A stretch of DNA of 64,000 nucleotides from Kribbella sindirgiensis (GTDB lineage Bacteria > Actinomycetota > Actinomycetes > Propionibacteriales > Kribbellaceae), in assembly GCF_004331435.1 (NCBI RefSeq), contig NZ_SJKA01000026.1:1-64000 (forward strand). Direction: 5' to 3'. Positions 17,601-25,221 of this stretch are shown here, in pieces (position 1 is the first letter of the stretch; every line of letters starts with the position of its first letter). Both the position numbers and the translations under genes were made by a program. A model generated the notes under the pieces. The model was not told where the DNA came from, ran no database searches, and was given only the letters and a program-made list of their open reading frames with translations.

Positions 17601-20335
17601 ACGCGGTACGTGACCGGCGTCGCCGCGCCGGTGAACTTGGGTAGCGGGTCGACGTCGACCTTCCCGTCCGCCTTCGTCGTGTACGTCGCCTGCCCCGGGA
17701 TCACGAGGGTCGCGGTCGGCAGCTTCGTGGTCGGGTCGATCAACCGCACGGTGCTCGGAACCAGCGGCACCGACGGGTCGCCGGCCGTGTCGTTCGCCAG
17801 CACCGGCACGGTCACGTTCGTGTCGTACGCCGTCCCCGTGGTGTCGTCGGACGCGTCGGGCTGGACCTTGGTCACCCGCACGGTCAGCGTCGACCTCCCG
17901 AGCGCATTGTTGCTGTCGGCAACCTGGTAGCCGACCGCGGTCGCGGTGCCGCTGAACGTCGGCAGCGGCTCGAACAACACCGTCCCGTCCGACTTCACCG
18001 AGTACTTGCCCTGCCCCGCGACGACCAGCGACAGCACAGGCTGCGTCGAGGTCAGCAGGCGCACGCTGCCGGGCTTCAGCACAGCGCCCGTCGGGCCCGG
18101 CTTGTCGTTGGCGAGGACCGCGGCCACCACGGAACGACCCTGCAACGTGGTGATCGTGTCCGGGTTCGCGACCGGCGGACCGGGTGCGGCGACGGAGACG
18201 GTCAGCTCGGCGCGCGCCGACGTACCGTTCTTGTCGAGCACCTGATACGTCACCGGCGTACCGACTCCGGTGAAGCCGTGTAGCGGCTGGAAGGTCACCG
18301 TACCGGCGTCGACCAGATAGGTGCCTTGCGGGGCGATCGTCAGCTTGTCGACGAGCTTCTTGCTGACCGGGTCGACGAGCCGCAACGTCGCGGGGACCAG
18401 CGGCGCGTCAGGTGAGCCCGGCAGGTCGTTGTCGAGGACAGGTACGACGAGGTCGGTGTCGAACGCGGTCGAGACCGAGTCTCCGTTGGCGGTCGGAGTC
18501 ACCGGCGTGACCGTGACGGTGAGCGTGGACTCGGCGGTCTGACGGGTCGTGTCGGTGACGCGGTAGCCGATCGACGTCCCGACGCCGGTGAACTGCGGCA
18601 TCGGAACGAAGTCCACACCGCCGTCGGGCTTCACGACGTACGCACCCTCGCCCGCGATCACGACCTTCTTCTTGAACGCGGCCTCGGCCGGATCGCGCAG
18701 TACGACGGAACCGGGCACGAGCTGCACGCCCGCGGCCGCGCGGTCGTTGGCGAGCGGTTTGACGGCCACGCTGACGTTCTGCGGGGTGGTCGCCGTATCG
18801 GGGGTCGCCACCGGACGATCCGGGAGGGACACGGTGAGAGTCAGCTTGGCTCTGGCCGTCGTACCGTTGCTGTCGGCAACGCGATAGCCAACCGGCTCGG
18901 CCGGACCGACGAAGCCGGGGACCGGCTCGACGCGGACCGTGCCGTCGGGTTCGGCGACGTACTTGGCCTGGCCGACGACGTTCACCATCTGCACACACTT
19001 GGATCCGTCGACGAGGCAGAGGGACGCGGGTGCAAGCGGAGCGGCCGGGTCACCGGGCTTGTCGTTGGCGAGCACCTTGACGACCAGCGCCGTGTTGAAC
19101 GCGGTCGTCGCGGCGTCGTCGGTCAGGACCGGCGGTGGCGGCGGCGTGATCGCGAACGGGTAGTCCTCGACCTCGCCGGCATCGGTCGCGCCGGTCGGCT
19201 TCTCGACCTGCGCGCCGACGTAACCGACCCGCACCCGTGCGTACGACGATCCCGCCTTCGGGGCGAGTTCTGACCACCGCAGCGTGACCGCCTTCTGCTG
19301 GGCGGCGAACGGAGCGCAGGCCCGCTCGAGCGAGTCGAAGGTTCCGCTGCCGTTGACGTCGATCCATGCACACGCCCGCCCGGCCTTCGACGTACCGGCC
19401 AACTGGAGGTCGGCCGTGTACGACGTCTGGTTGGTGCGGAGCGGCTTGAAGACGACACCGTCATCGGCCTGGTCCGGAGTGGCCGGCCCGGTCGTACCGT
19501 TCGCGACCGCGGCGTTGTCCTCGGTGACGTCCTTGCCGAGCTGTACGTCGCTCAGCACCGACCACGCCGCGCCGTACGACGCCGGCGCGTCGCCGAAGTC
19601 CTCGGGGGCGGACGCGACGACCGAGAACGCGTCGCCGGACGACCCGTTGTTCAACGCGGGCAGCTTCGGGTGCTTGGTGAACACCGCCGACACGTCGAAG
19701 CTGACCTTGGTGACGACGCCGTTCACGCGGACCGATCCGCAGGCGGCGGTCGCGGAGGTGTCGAGGCCGGACGGGGACTTGGTGTTCACGCAGTTCGGGC
19801 CGGTGTCGTGGTTCGCGGCGGTGATCGTGTCGCTGGTGACCGCGAGGTTGTTGCCCTGGCCGAGCTTGGTGAGGCTGAGACCGGCGGTGGTGAGCTTGAG
19901 GATCGAGTGCAGTTCGGACTGCGCGGTCGTCCGGCCGTTCACGGTCCGGGTGACGGATCCGCCGAGGCCGCCGAGGTGCAGGACCGGGTTGCGGACAGGC
20001 TGGGAGAACGCGATCGTTACCGTGCCGCGGTCGCCGCAGCCGCCCGTCGACGCGCAGTCGCCGGTGTTCACCACCACGTCCTGCGCAGGAGCGTCCTTGC
20101 CGATCGCGGGCTGGTAGGTGGTCGGCGCGACCGTGCGGAAGCCGGCCGTGGACGGGTCGCCGAGCTCGGTCAGTCCGCTCGCGGTGATCGTCTGCCGCAG
20201 CCCGGACCCGGGCATCACGGTGGTCGCGCTGTCCGTAAAAGGTGCCGTCGGCACCTGATAGGCGGTCGCGGTGACGGTCCCCAGGCTCAACAGGCCGGTG
20301 GCAAGAAGAATGGCCCCCGGTCGGGTTGCCCGCAT
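14609..20335 (-). CDS. Giant sortase-anchored surface fibril protein (GEVED plus 14 CshA-type repeats)
   Basis: A predicted 1908-residue secreted wall protein. It has a Sec signal peptide (MRATRPG then a hydrophobic run to about residue 35), a non-repetitive region, a GEVED domain (WIDVNGSGTFDS to GEVEDYPF, about residues 310-395), then 14 tandem CshA-type repeats of about 100 residues with the signature VLANDKPGD...APLVP...Y.VADSNGT...LTVTV. Odd- and even-numbered repeats form two alternating subtypes. The C-terminus is a sorting signal: LPPTG at about 1876-1880, a hydrophobic stretch and the RGRK tail. ATG at 20335 has GGAGG 9 nt upstream. Probable role: fibrillar adhesin. It is preceded on the same strand by two glycosylation-type genes. 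Confidence 0.93.
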   Translation of the reverse strand: MRATRPGAILLATGLLSLGTVTATAYQVPTAPFTDSATTVMPGSGLRQTITASGLTELGDPSTAGFRTVAPTTYQPAIGKDAPAQDVVVNTGDCASTGGCGDRGTVTIAFSQPVRNPVLHLGGLGGSVTRTVNGRTTAQSELHSILKLTTAGLSLTKLGQGNNLAVTSDTITAANHDTGPNCVNTKSPSGLDTSATAACGSVRVNGVVTKVSFDVSAVFTKHPKLPALNNGSSGDAFSVVASAPEDFGDAPASYGAAWSVLSDVQLGKDVTEDNAAVANGTTGPATPDQADDGVVFKPLRTNQTSYTADLQLAGTSKAGRACAWIDVNGSGTFDSLERACAPFAAQQKAVTLRWSELAPKAGSSYARVRVGYVGAQVEKPTGATDAGEVEDYPFAITPPPPPVLTDDAATTAFNTALVVKVLANDKPGDPAAPLAPASLCLVDGSKCVQMVNVVGQAKYVAEPDGTVRVEPVPGFVGPAEPVGYRVADSNGTTARAKLTLTVSLPDRPVATPDTATTPQNVSVAVKPLANDRAAAGVQLVPGSVVLRDPAEAAFKKKVVIAGEGAYVVKPDGGVDFVPMPQFTGVGTSIGYRVTDTTRQTAESTLTVTVTPVTPTANGDSVSTAFDTDLVVPVLDNDLPGSPDAPLVPATLRLVDPVSKKLVDKLTIAPQGTYLVDAGTVTFQPLHGFTGVGTPVTYQVLDKNGTSARAELTVSVAAPGPPVANPDTITTLQGRSVVAAVLANDKPGPTGAVLKPGSVRLLTSTQPVLSLVVAGQGKYSVKSDGTVLFEPLPTFSGTATAVGYQVADSNNALGRSTLTVRVTKVQPDASDDTTGTAYDTNVTVPVLANDTAGDPSVPLVPSTVRLIDPTTKLPTATLVIPGQATYTTKADGKVDVDPLPKFTGAATPVTYRVSDVNGTMTTATLTVTVAKPPAPTATPDTATGKQNLPLRVRPLANDKAGLGTTLDPRSLMLVDPADGSLKKVVKIPGQADYQVSPDGTVTVDPLPGFTGTATKVTYRIADLFGQTVRSTITVTITPISPVATDDAAQTPYGKSVTVKVLANDKPGDTTAPLVPGSLLLVDPADGVLKASVRIPNEGVYTAAGGAVRADPAATFRGPGTPLTYQVADSNGTKTRARLTVTVGRPPVAIADNASTLQNVTVTVNVLSNDRPGTDAALVRGSVELNGSAKKVTVPKQGTYAVLPSGSIEFDPLPGFRGTAAPISYRVADSDGNHATSTLTMTVIPVNPVAVNDSAITPYGQAITVNVPANDKPGDASAPLKPASVVLKDAAGHYGKTLTRAGEGAFAVDAYGAVKFTPAKGFHGVTTPTTYRIADANGTTAEGLLLLTVGEGPKAVADPVGTKQNVTVTVDPLANDEPGTGARLDPASLQVYSGTWGQRAVIPGQGVFLVKAGKITFDPEPTYRGVGSIAYRVGDTTGNKASASVTVTVAAVVPVIKDDVASTPYGTAVTVAVLANDRPGDASAPLGGVRLIDPVNGDPVAVLAVPGEGTFTVQPSGAIRFAPVDGFAGAVVPVGYQVADRNGTIGSGALTITVQARPVAVPDEARTKQHVAVTIDPLANDKPGPGATLDPASVLLVGPGGALVDKIAIAGQGTYTVSGGKVTFTPEATFTGTARPAAYDVKDSNQNSARATITVTVVPVRPVVTDDSAETAFGTAVDVDVLANDKAGDPSAPLRPSTVVLRDPADGVEKKSVTVPGEGTFVVGTSVRFTPAKNFVGTTRTLAYRVTDANGTSDTALLDVTVAGPLLAKAAPDAATGTPGNPVAVNPLLNDSGTITPSSVCLRTPAGTCAKSITNGAGTWSVGADGTVTLKPVATFTGTAKVTYERTDETGETVTAPVKFTIGAEPTDNPRTLNRAELPPTGGPPAIVLTLGSLLAALGATLVVIARGRK

Positions 20336-20439
20336 GTGTCCCGCCCTCCCGAGCAATTTCAGGTGCATTGCTGCGGCCGCGTGGCGGGCGGGCCTGCGTA
20401 GACGTTAACGGCCTACGCGGACCCAATGTTACGGGACAA

Positions 20440-22650
20440 TCACTCTCCGAGTTCGTAGATCCGGACCTTGCCGACGCTGTGTCGCAGTACGGCCATCTGG
20501 TCGAGCCCCGGCCACACGGGTCCGTTGCGCGCGTCGGCGTACAGCCAGCGGACGCCGTACTCGTCGCGCAGCCTTCGCAGCACCTCCGGGCTCGGTGCCA
20601 TGAGGGCCTGGTTGGTGAGAGTGACCCGGTCCGGCCACGGTGACGGCTGCTCGGTGTAGCGGCGGCCGCCGTCGCCTTGTTTGGCCATCGCCTGGGTCGT
20701 GTACGCCCAGCCCTCGAGCAGCGTGCGTCGGCCGGCGATCCCGCTGACCAGGTATCCGCGGGCGTCGCATCCCGGCAGGGGCGACCCCGCCGGTCGGCAC
20801 CAGGTGTTCGTCGCCACCACGTCGGTCGGCGCGGAGTTCCGCGCGAGCCAGAGCGCGGCCTCGGCCTCGTCCGGGTACACCCACCACCGCGCGGCCCGGT
20901 ACGTCGGCGCCTTCTCGGTGTCACCACGGATCGCGCTCTGCAGGAACGAACTGATCGGGGCGGTCGAGAGCAGCACCAGTACGACGAACATGCCGCCACC
21001 GGCTTGTCGCAACGTCAGCCGCCACACGAGCAGCAGGAACAGCGTGATGCCGAGGACAACGAGCAACATCCGGGTGCTCAGCCACAGCTGCCGACCGGTC
21101 GAGGCCGCGGGCACACCACGAGCCCAGACGATCAAACCGGCGTACCCGATCGACAGGACGAAGGCAGCGACGGCGATAGGGACCGGGCGACCAGAGGCGC
21201 GCGCACTGGTTGCTGCGAACCAGCCGGCGCCGGCCAGGCTGAACGGTGCCGCGGTGTAGACGAAGTACGACTCGCTCACTGACGGGTGATCGACCAGCAG
21301 GTAGCCCGCCCAGCCCGCGATCATGGCCCCGAGCAGGAACCACGCGACCGGGTCCTTCCGGCCCACGACGCCGAACCCGGCCCAGGACATCGCCTGCAGA
21401 GTCAGCAGCAGTCCGAGCAGCAGACTGAGCGTGCCAATCACCTCGCCGTGAGCCAGCGCCGGGAGGATGAGTCCGCCGTCGCCCGGCTGCGTCTTGTCGC
21501 CAGTCGCCGCGGTGTACACGGGCAGCGACTTCAGTACGGCGAGGAATTGCAGCCGCGACCCACTGGTGCTTCCAGCCACCGTCAGGAAGGTCACGGCGCC
21601 AGCAGCTAGCAGTACGGCCGTCGTACCGATCAGCCGCCATGGGAGACGTCGCGTTGTCACCAGTAGGTACAGCGCGGCGAGGCCAACACCTGCTATCAGC
21701 AACGGGAGCACGGTCGGTTTGGAGCCGCCTCCGACTACAGCGACCGGCACGATGAGCAGCCAGAGCCAGTGGCTGCCGTTCTTGAACAGCAGGTCGATAA
21801 GGAGGACGGCTGTGGTGACGGCGGCGACCAGGCCGAAGGTTTGGGATGGGCTGAGGAGGCTGACCGGGGGTGCGAGGTTCACGCTCGTGTCGACCAGCAG
21901 GAACAGCTGCGGGGCAGCCAGCGCGAGTGCGGCGAGCACGCCGGTCCACCAGGTGCGGCTGACGACGCGGGCCAGTGTCGCGCAGACGAGCAGCGACACG
22001 ACCAGCCACGGCAGGACCCAGAGCCGGAACAGTACGACCATCGGCGTGAGCCGCGTGACGTCGACGGCCGCGGCCATGTCGGCGTTCGCGAACCAGTGGT
22101 ACTCGAGCCGCTCGTTGACGACCTGCGGGATCTCGGGCGGCACAGTGCGGGTCAGCTCCTGCACCATCGACAGGTGGTACAGGAGGTCCGGGTAGTACGC
22201 CTCGCCGTACGGCGGCATCGGGTGGTACGCCATGACGCCGAAGGTGGCTGCGCCGACCATGACCGCCACGGACACCGCCAGGCCGACCGTCCACGCGAAC
22301 GGCAGCGGTCTGGGTTCGGCGATCCGGAAGTGCTGCCGCCCGACGAGAGCGAAGCCGATCAGGACGAGCGCCGGCCACACGAGCAGCCAACGCTGCCAGC
22401 CGAGCGCGGTGAAGATCGCCCAGCCGATCAGCTGCCACGTCGCACCGACCACCGACCCGAGACCCAGGTCCTCAGCCCAGTTGCCGGTGCTGCGCCACGC
22501 GGCCCGCAACAGCAACGTGCCGGGCAGCGCGATCGCCCCGGCGAAGTAGACGGCGTACTTGACGAGCGGACCGGCCCCGACGTCGCCGAGCGCTACGAAC
22601 CCACCGACCGCCACCAGGATCGGCAGCAGCCACGGGACAGCTCGCTTCAT
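20440..22650 (-). CDS. Large polytopic membrane protein, GT-C glycosyltransferase-like
   Basis: A 736-residue integral membrane protein with more than ten hydrophobic segments over residues 1-560 and an extracytoplasmic-looking C-terminal region of about 150 residues (from about WWVYPDEAEAALWLARNS). An acidic/aromatic first loop, EAYYPDLLYHLSMVQ (about residue 155), resembles the catalytic loop placement of GT-C enzymes such as the PMT/ArnT group. Its start overlaps the stop of the upstream GtrB-like gene's neighbour frame by 4 bp (ATGA), and it is followed by the fibril gene. A role in transferring polyprenyl-linked sugar to a surface product is inference. Confidence 0.65.
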   Translation of the reverse strand: MKRAVPWLLPILVAVGGFVALGDVGAGPLVKYAVYFAGAIALPGTLLLRAAWRSTGNWAEDLGLGSVVGATWQLIGWAIFTALGWQRWLLVWPALVLIGFALVGRQHFRIAEPRPLPFAWTVGLAVSVAVMVGAATFGVMAYHPMPPYGEAYYPDLLYHLSMVQELTRTVPPEIPQVVNERLEYHWFANADMAAAVDVTRLTPMVVLFRLWVLPWLVVSLLVCATLARVVSRTWWTGVLAALALAAPQLFLLVDTSVNLAPPVSLLSPSQTFGLVAAVTTAVLLIDLLFKNGSHWLWLLIVPVAVVGGGSKPTVLPLLIAGVGLAALYLLVTTRRLPWRLIGTTAVLLAAGAVTFLTVAGSTSGSRLQFLAVLKSLPVYTAATGDKTQPGDGGLILPALAHGEVIGTLSLLLGLLLTLQAMSWAGFGVVGRKDPVAWFLLGAMIAGWAGYLLVDHPSVSESYFVYTAAPFSLAGAGWFAATSARASGRPVPIAVAAFVLSIGYAGLIVWARGVPAASTGRQLWLSTRMLLVVLGITLFLLLVWRLTLRQAGGGMFVVLVLLSTAPISSFLQSAIRGDTEKAPTYRAARWWVYPDEAEAALWLARNSAPTDVVATNTWCRPAGSPLPGCDARGYLVSGIAGRRTLLEGWAYTTQAMAKQGDGGRRYTEQPSPWPDRVTLTNQALMAPSPEVLRRLRDEYGVRWLYADARNGPVWPGLDQMAVLRHSVGKVRIYELGE

Positions 22651-23633
22651 CTCTTGGAAGGCGTGCTTTCGTGGACGGGCTCCTGGTGCCCGTGGTCCGT
22701 CAGGCTGTCGTACCCGACGAGGAACTGCGGTCTGCGCTGACTCGACTGGAACAAGCGCGCGACGTACTCACCCAGCAGACCGAGGCACAACAGCTGGATC
22801 GCGCCGATCACACTGACCGCGAGAACCGTCGACGTCCAGCCGGGGATGCTGCGTCCGGTCAGCTTGATGACCAGCGCGCCGACCACGAACAGGCCGGACA
22901 TCCCGCCACCGAGCAGCCCCAGCCAGGTCGCCAGCCGCAGCGGGGCCGCCGAGAACGCGGTCACGCTGTCGAACGCGAGCCGGACCATCTTGGAGACGCT
23001 GTACTTCGTCGTACCGGCGGCCCGCTCCGCCCGGACGTACTTGACCTCGGCGCTCGGGAACCCGAGCCACGGGATCACGAGACGGAACACCCGGCCGTCG
23101 TCGGGCAGCGCGTTCACCGCGTCCACCACCCGCCGGGTCACCAGCCGGAAGTCGGCCGCGTCGAACGGGATGTCCTTGCCGACCAGGCGGCACATCAACC
23201 GGTAGTACAGCCGCGCCGACGTACGTTTCGCCCAGGAGTCGCTCGAGCGGTCGGAGCGTACGCCGTACACGACGTCGACGTCCTGCTCGCGGACGGCGTG
23301 CAGGAACTCGGAGATGATCTCCGGCGGATCCTGGAGATCGGCGTCGATCGTGACGACGTACTGACCGCGGGCGCGGCGGAAGCCGGCCGACTGGGCGGCC
23401 TGGTGACCGCTGTTGCGGAGCAGGCGGACGACCCGGAGCTGCGGCCAGTCCTTGGCGGCGTCGAGCAGCAGCGCCGCGGTCCGGTCCCGGCTGCCGTCGT
23501 CGACGACCAGCAGCTCGTAGGTGATCCCCAAGCCGTCGAGCAGCGGGTGCATCCGCTCGAAGAAGATCGGCAGCACCTCCTCCTCGTCGTACATCGGTAC
23601 GACGACGGAGAGCTCGGGGTGGGTGTCCCGCAT
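22647..23633 (-). CDS. GtrB/DPM1-like polyprenyl-phosphate glycosyltransferase (GT2)
   Basis: A 328-residue family-2 glycosyltransferase expected to load a sugar onto undecaprenyl/decaprenyl phosphate at the inner membrane face. The N-terminal GT-A domain shows SVVVPMYDEEEVLP, LLVVDDGSRDRT, the DADLQDPPE metal-binding motif and the region near RSDRSSDSWAKR. Two C-terminal transmembrane helices (about 235-300) match the GtrB type rather than soluble DPM1. ATG at 23633 is preceded by GGAAAGG. It overlaps the next gene by 4 bp (ATGA), so the pair is translationally coupled. Confidence 0.9.
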   Translation of the reverse strand: MRDTHPELSVVVPMYDEEEVLPIFFERMHPLLDGLGITYELLVVDDGSRDRTAALLLDAAKDWPQLRVVRLLRNSGHQAAQSAGFRRARGQYVVTIDADLQDPPEIISEFLHAVREQDVDVVYGVRSDRSSDSWAKRTSARLYYRLMCRLVGKDIPFDAADFRLVTRRVVDAVNALPDDGRVFRLVIPWLGFPSAEVKYVRAERAAGTTKYSVSKMVRLAFDSVTAFSAAPLRLATWLGLLGGGMSGLFVVGALVIKLTGRSIPGWTSTVLAVSVIGAIQLLCLGLLGEYVARLFQSSQRRPQFLVGYDSLTDHGHQEPVHESTPSKR

Positions 23634-23658
23634 CGGCTGCCTTTCCGGATCCTGGTGG

Positions 23659-23682
23659 CCTGACCTTACTAGCGCGGTCAGG
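23659..23682 (-). terminator. Short hairpin at the 3' end of the gamma-glutamyltransferase gene
   Basis: CCTGACC (23659-23665) and GGTCAGG (23676-23682) form a 7-bp stem with a 10-nt loop spanning the stop codon of the upstream gene. There is no U-tract. It may separate that gene from the glycosyltransferase unit starting at 23633. Confidence 0.4.
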
Positions 23683-25216
23683 GGGAGATCGCCACCGCAC
23701 CGGTTCGGCGCGGGTCGCCGACGGCGAGCAGGCCGTCGGCCGGGTCCCAGAACGCAGCCGCGACGCCGCCGAAGTACATCGAGTGCGGCGGCATCGGGCG
23801 GGTCCGCAACGCCGTCGAACCGGACACCGGCAGGTCGTCTTCGTAGTCGACGACGACGTCCTCGCGGACGCGGACGTGCAGCCGCGGGTGCTCGACGGCC
23901 TCGCGGAGCCGCAGACCACCGTGGGTGTAGAGCGCATACACCTGGGCGAGCGCGGTCGGGATCCGGTCGGATCCGGGTGAGCTGATCGCGAGGACGGCGC
24001 CGTCGCTCTCGCGGCGGGCCACGCTCGGGGCCATGTTCGACGTGAGCCGGGTGCCGGGCGCGAGGCTGTGCGGGCCGCCGTGCAGCAACTCCTGCTCGCC
24101 GAGGGCGTTGTTCAGCCAGATCCCGGTGCCGGGCGTGAGGACACCGGACCCGTAGCCGGAGGAGACGGTGATCGCGCACGCGTCGCCCTCGTCGTCGACA
24201 ACCGACACGGTCGCCGTGCTCGGTGAGGTCAACGCCCGCAGGTCGCCGGCGGCCGCGAGATCAAGCAGCTTCTGGCCCTCCAGCTTGCGCACGTCCTCCT
24301 GGTCGAGCTCTGCGAGCCGCTGCCCGAGTACGGCGTACTGCACGTCGATCAACCGCTCCAGCTCGGACTGCCGCCAACTGCCGTCGGCCGGTACGCCGTC
24401 GAGCAGCGCGAGCATCGCGGCGACGGCCACTCCCCCGACCGCGGGCGGCGGGTTGGTGGCGAGCCGCCAGCCGTTCTGGTTGACGATGAGCGCCGGGCGT
24501 ACGACGGCCTCGTACGCGGCGAGGTCCGCGGCCGTGAGGATGCCTTCGTTCGCGGCCATGTCGTGGATCAGGAGCTGGGCGAGCTCGCCCGTGTACATGG
24601 TCTCGGCGCCGTCGCGGGCGATCAGTTCGAGCGCTTCGGCGAGCTCCGGGATCACGATCGTGCTGCCGGCCTTGATCACCGCACCGTCGTCGTCGTGCAC
24701 CACCGAGTGGCTCGGCTGGTGCCAGCCGAAGATGATCTCGTGGGTGTAGCCGAGGTAGTAGCCCGACGTCCGGCTCAGCGGGAAGCCGTTGCGGGCGACA
24801 TCGATCGCGGGCTGCACGACCTCGTGCCACGGGGCCTTGCCGGAGCGGCGGTGGGCCAGGTCGAGGGCCTTCATCCCGCCCGGGGTGGCCACGGAGCCGT
24901 GGCCGACGGTGGTCGTCGTACCGCCGCCGTAGTCGGTGGTGATGTCCCAGACACCACGCCCGAACCGGTCCGTCGGCAGGCCGCGGCCAGGCATCTCCAC
25001 CCACCCGTCGATGGTGACCGCCTCACCACCCGCAACCTGCAGGGTCACGAAGCCGCCCGACGCCGGCGACACGATGCCGACCTCGTTCACCATCGTGACG
25101 AGCGTGGCCGCGATCGCGGCATCGACCGCGTTCCCACCCTCGGCGGCCACCCGCACGCCGGCTTCGGCGGCTGCCGCATTCGGCGCCGACACTGCCACCC
25201 GCGGGTGACCGCCCAT
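23678..25216 (-). CDS. Gamma-glutamyltransferase-family Ntn-hydrolase
   Basis: A 512-residue member of the gamma-glutamyltranspeptidase/cephalosporin-acylase family, normally made as a proenzyme that self-cleaves into two chains. The N-terminal GGNAVDAAIAATL and SPASGGFVTL motifs match the large subunit. The predicted cleavage and nucleophile Thr lies in STATVSVVDDEGDACAIT, and the oxyanion-side motif appears as LTSNMAPSV. No signal peptide is evident, unlike periplasmic GGTs, so a cytoplasmic hydrolase or acylase is possible. The substrate (glutathione-like, mycothiol-related or other amide) cannot be told from sequence. It lies 5 bp after pheT on the same strand. Confidence 0.88.
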   Translation of the reverse strand: MGGHPRVAVSAPNAAAAEAGVRVAAEGGNAVDAAIAATLVTMVNEVGIVSPASGGFVTLQVAGGEAVTIDGWVEMPGRGLPTDRFGRGVWDITTDYGGGTTTTVGHGSVATPGGMKALDLAHRRSGKAPWHEVVQPAIDVARNGFPLSRTSGYYLGYTHEIIFGWHQPSHSVVHDDDGAVIKAGSTIVIPELAEALELIARDGAETMYTGELAQLLIHDMAANEGILTAADLAAYEAVVRPALIVNQNGWRLATNPPPAVGGVAVAAMLALLDGVPADGSWRQSELERLIDVQYAVLGQRLAELDQEDVRKLEGQKLLDLAAAGDLRALTSPSTATVSVVDDEGDACAITVSSGYGSGVLTPGTGIWLNNALGEQELLHGGPHSLAPGTRLTSNMAPSVARRESDGAVLAISSPGSDRIPTALAQVYALYTHGGLRLREAVEHPRLHVRVREDVVVDYEDDLPVSGSTALRTRPMPPHSMYFGGVAAAFWDPADGLLAVGDPRRTGAVAISP

Positions 25217-25221
25217 GGCTG

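Noticed and set aside
16500..19000. CRISPR-like repeats in the fibril gene region
   Set aside because: The periodicity is about 300 bp, diverged and in frame, reflecting protein repeats, with no spacer structure.
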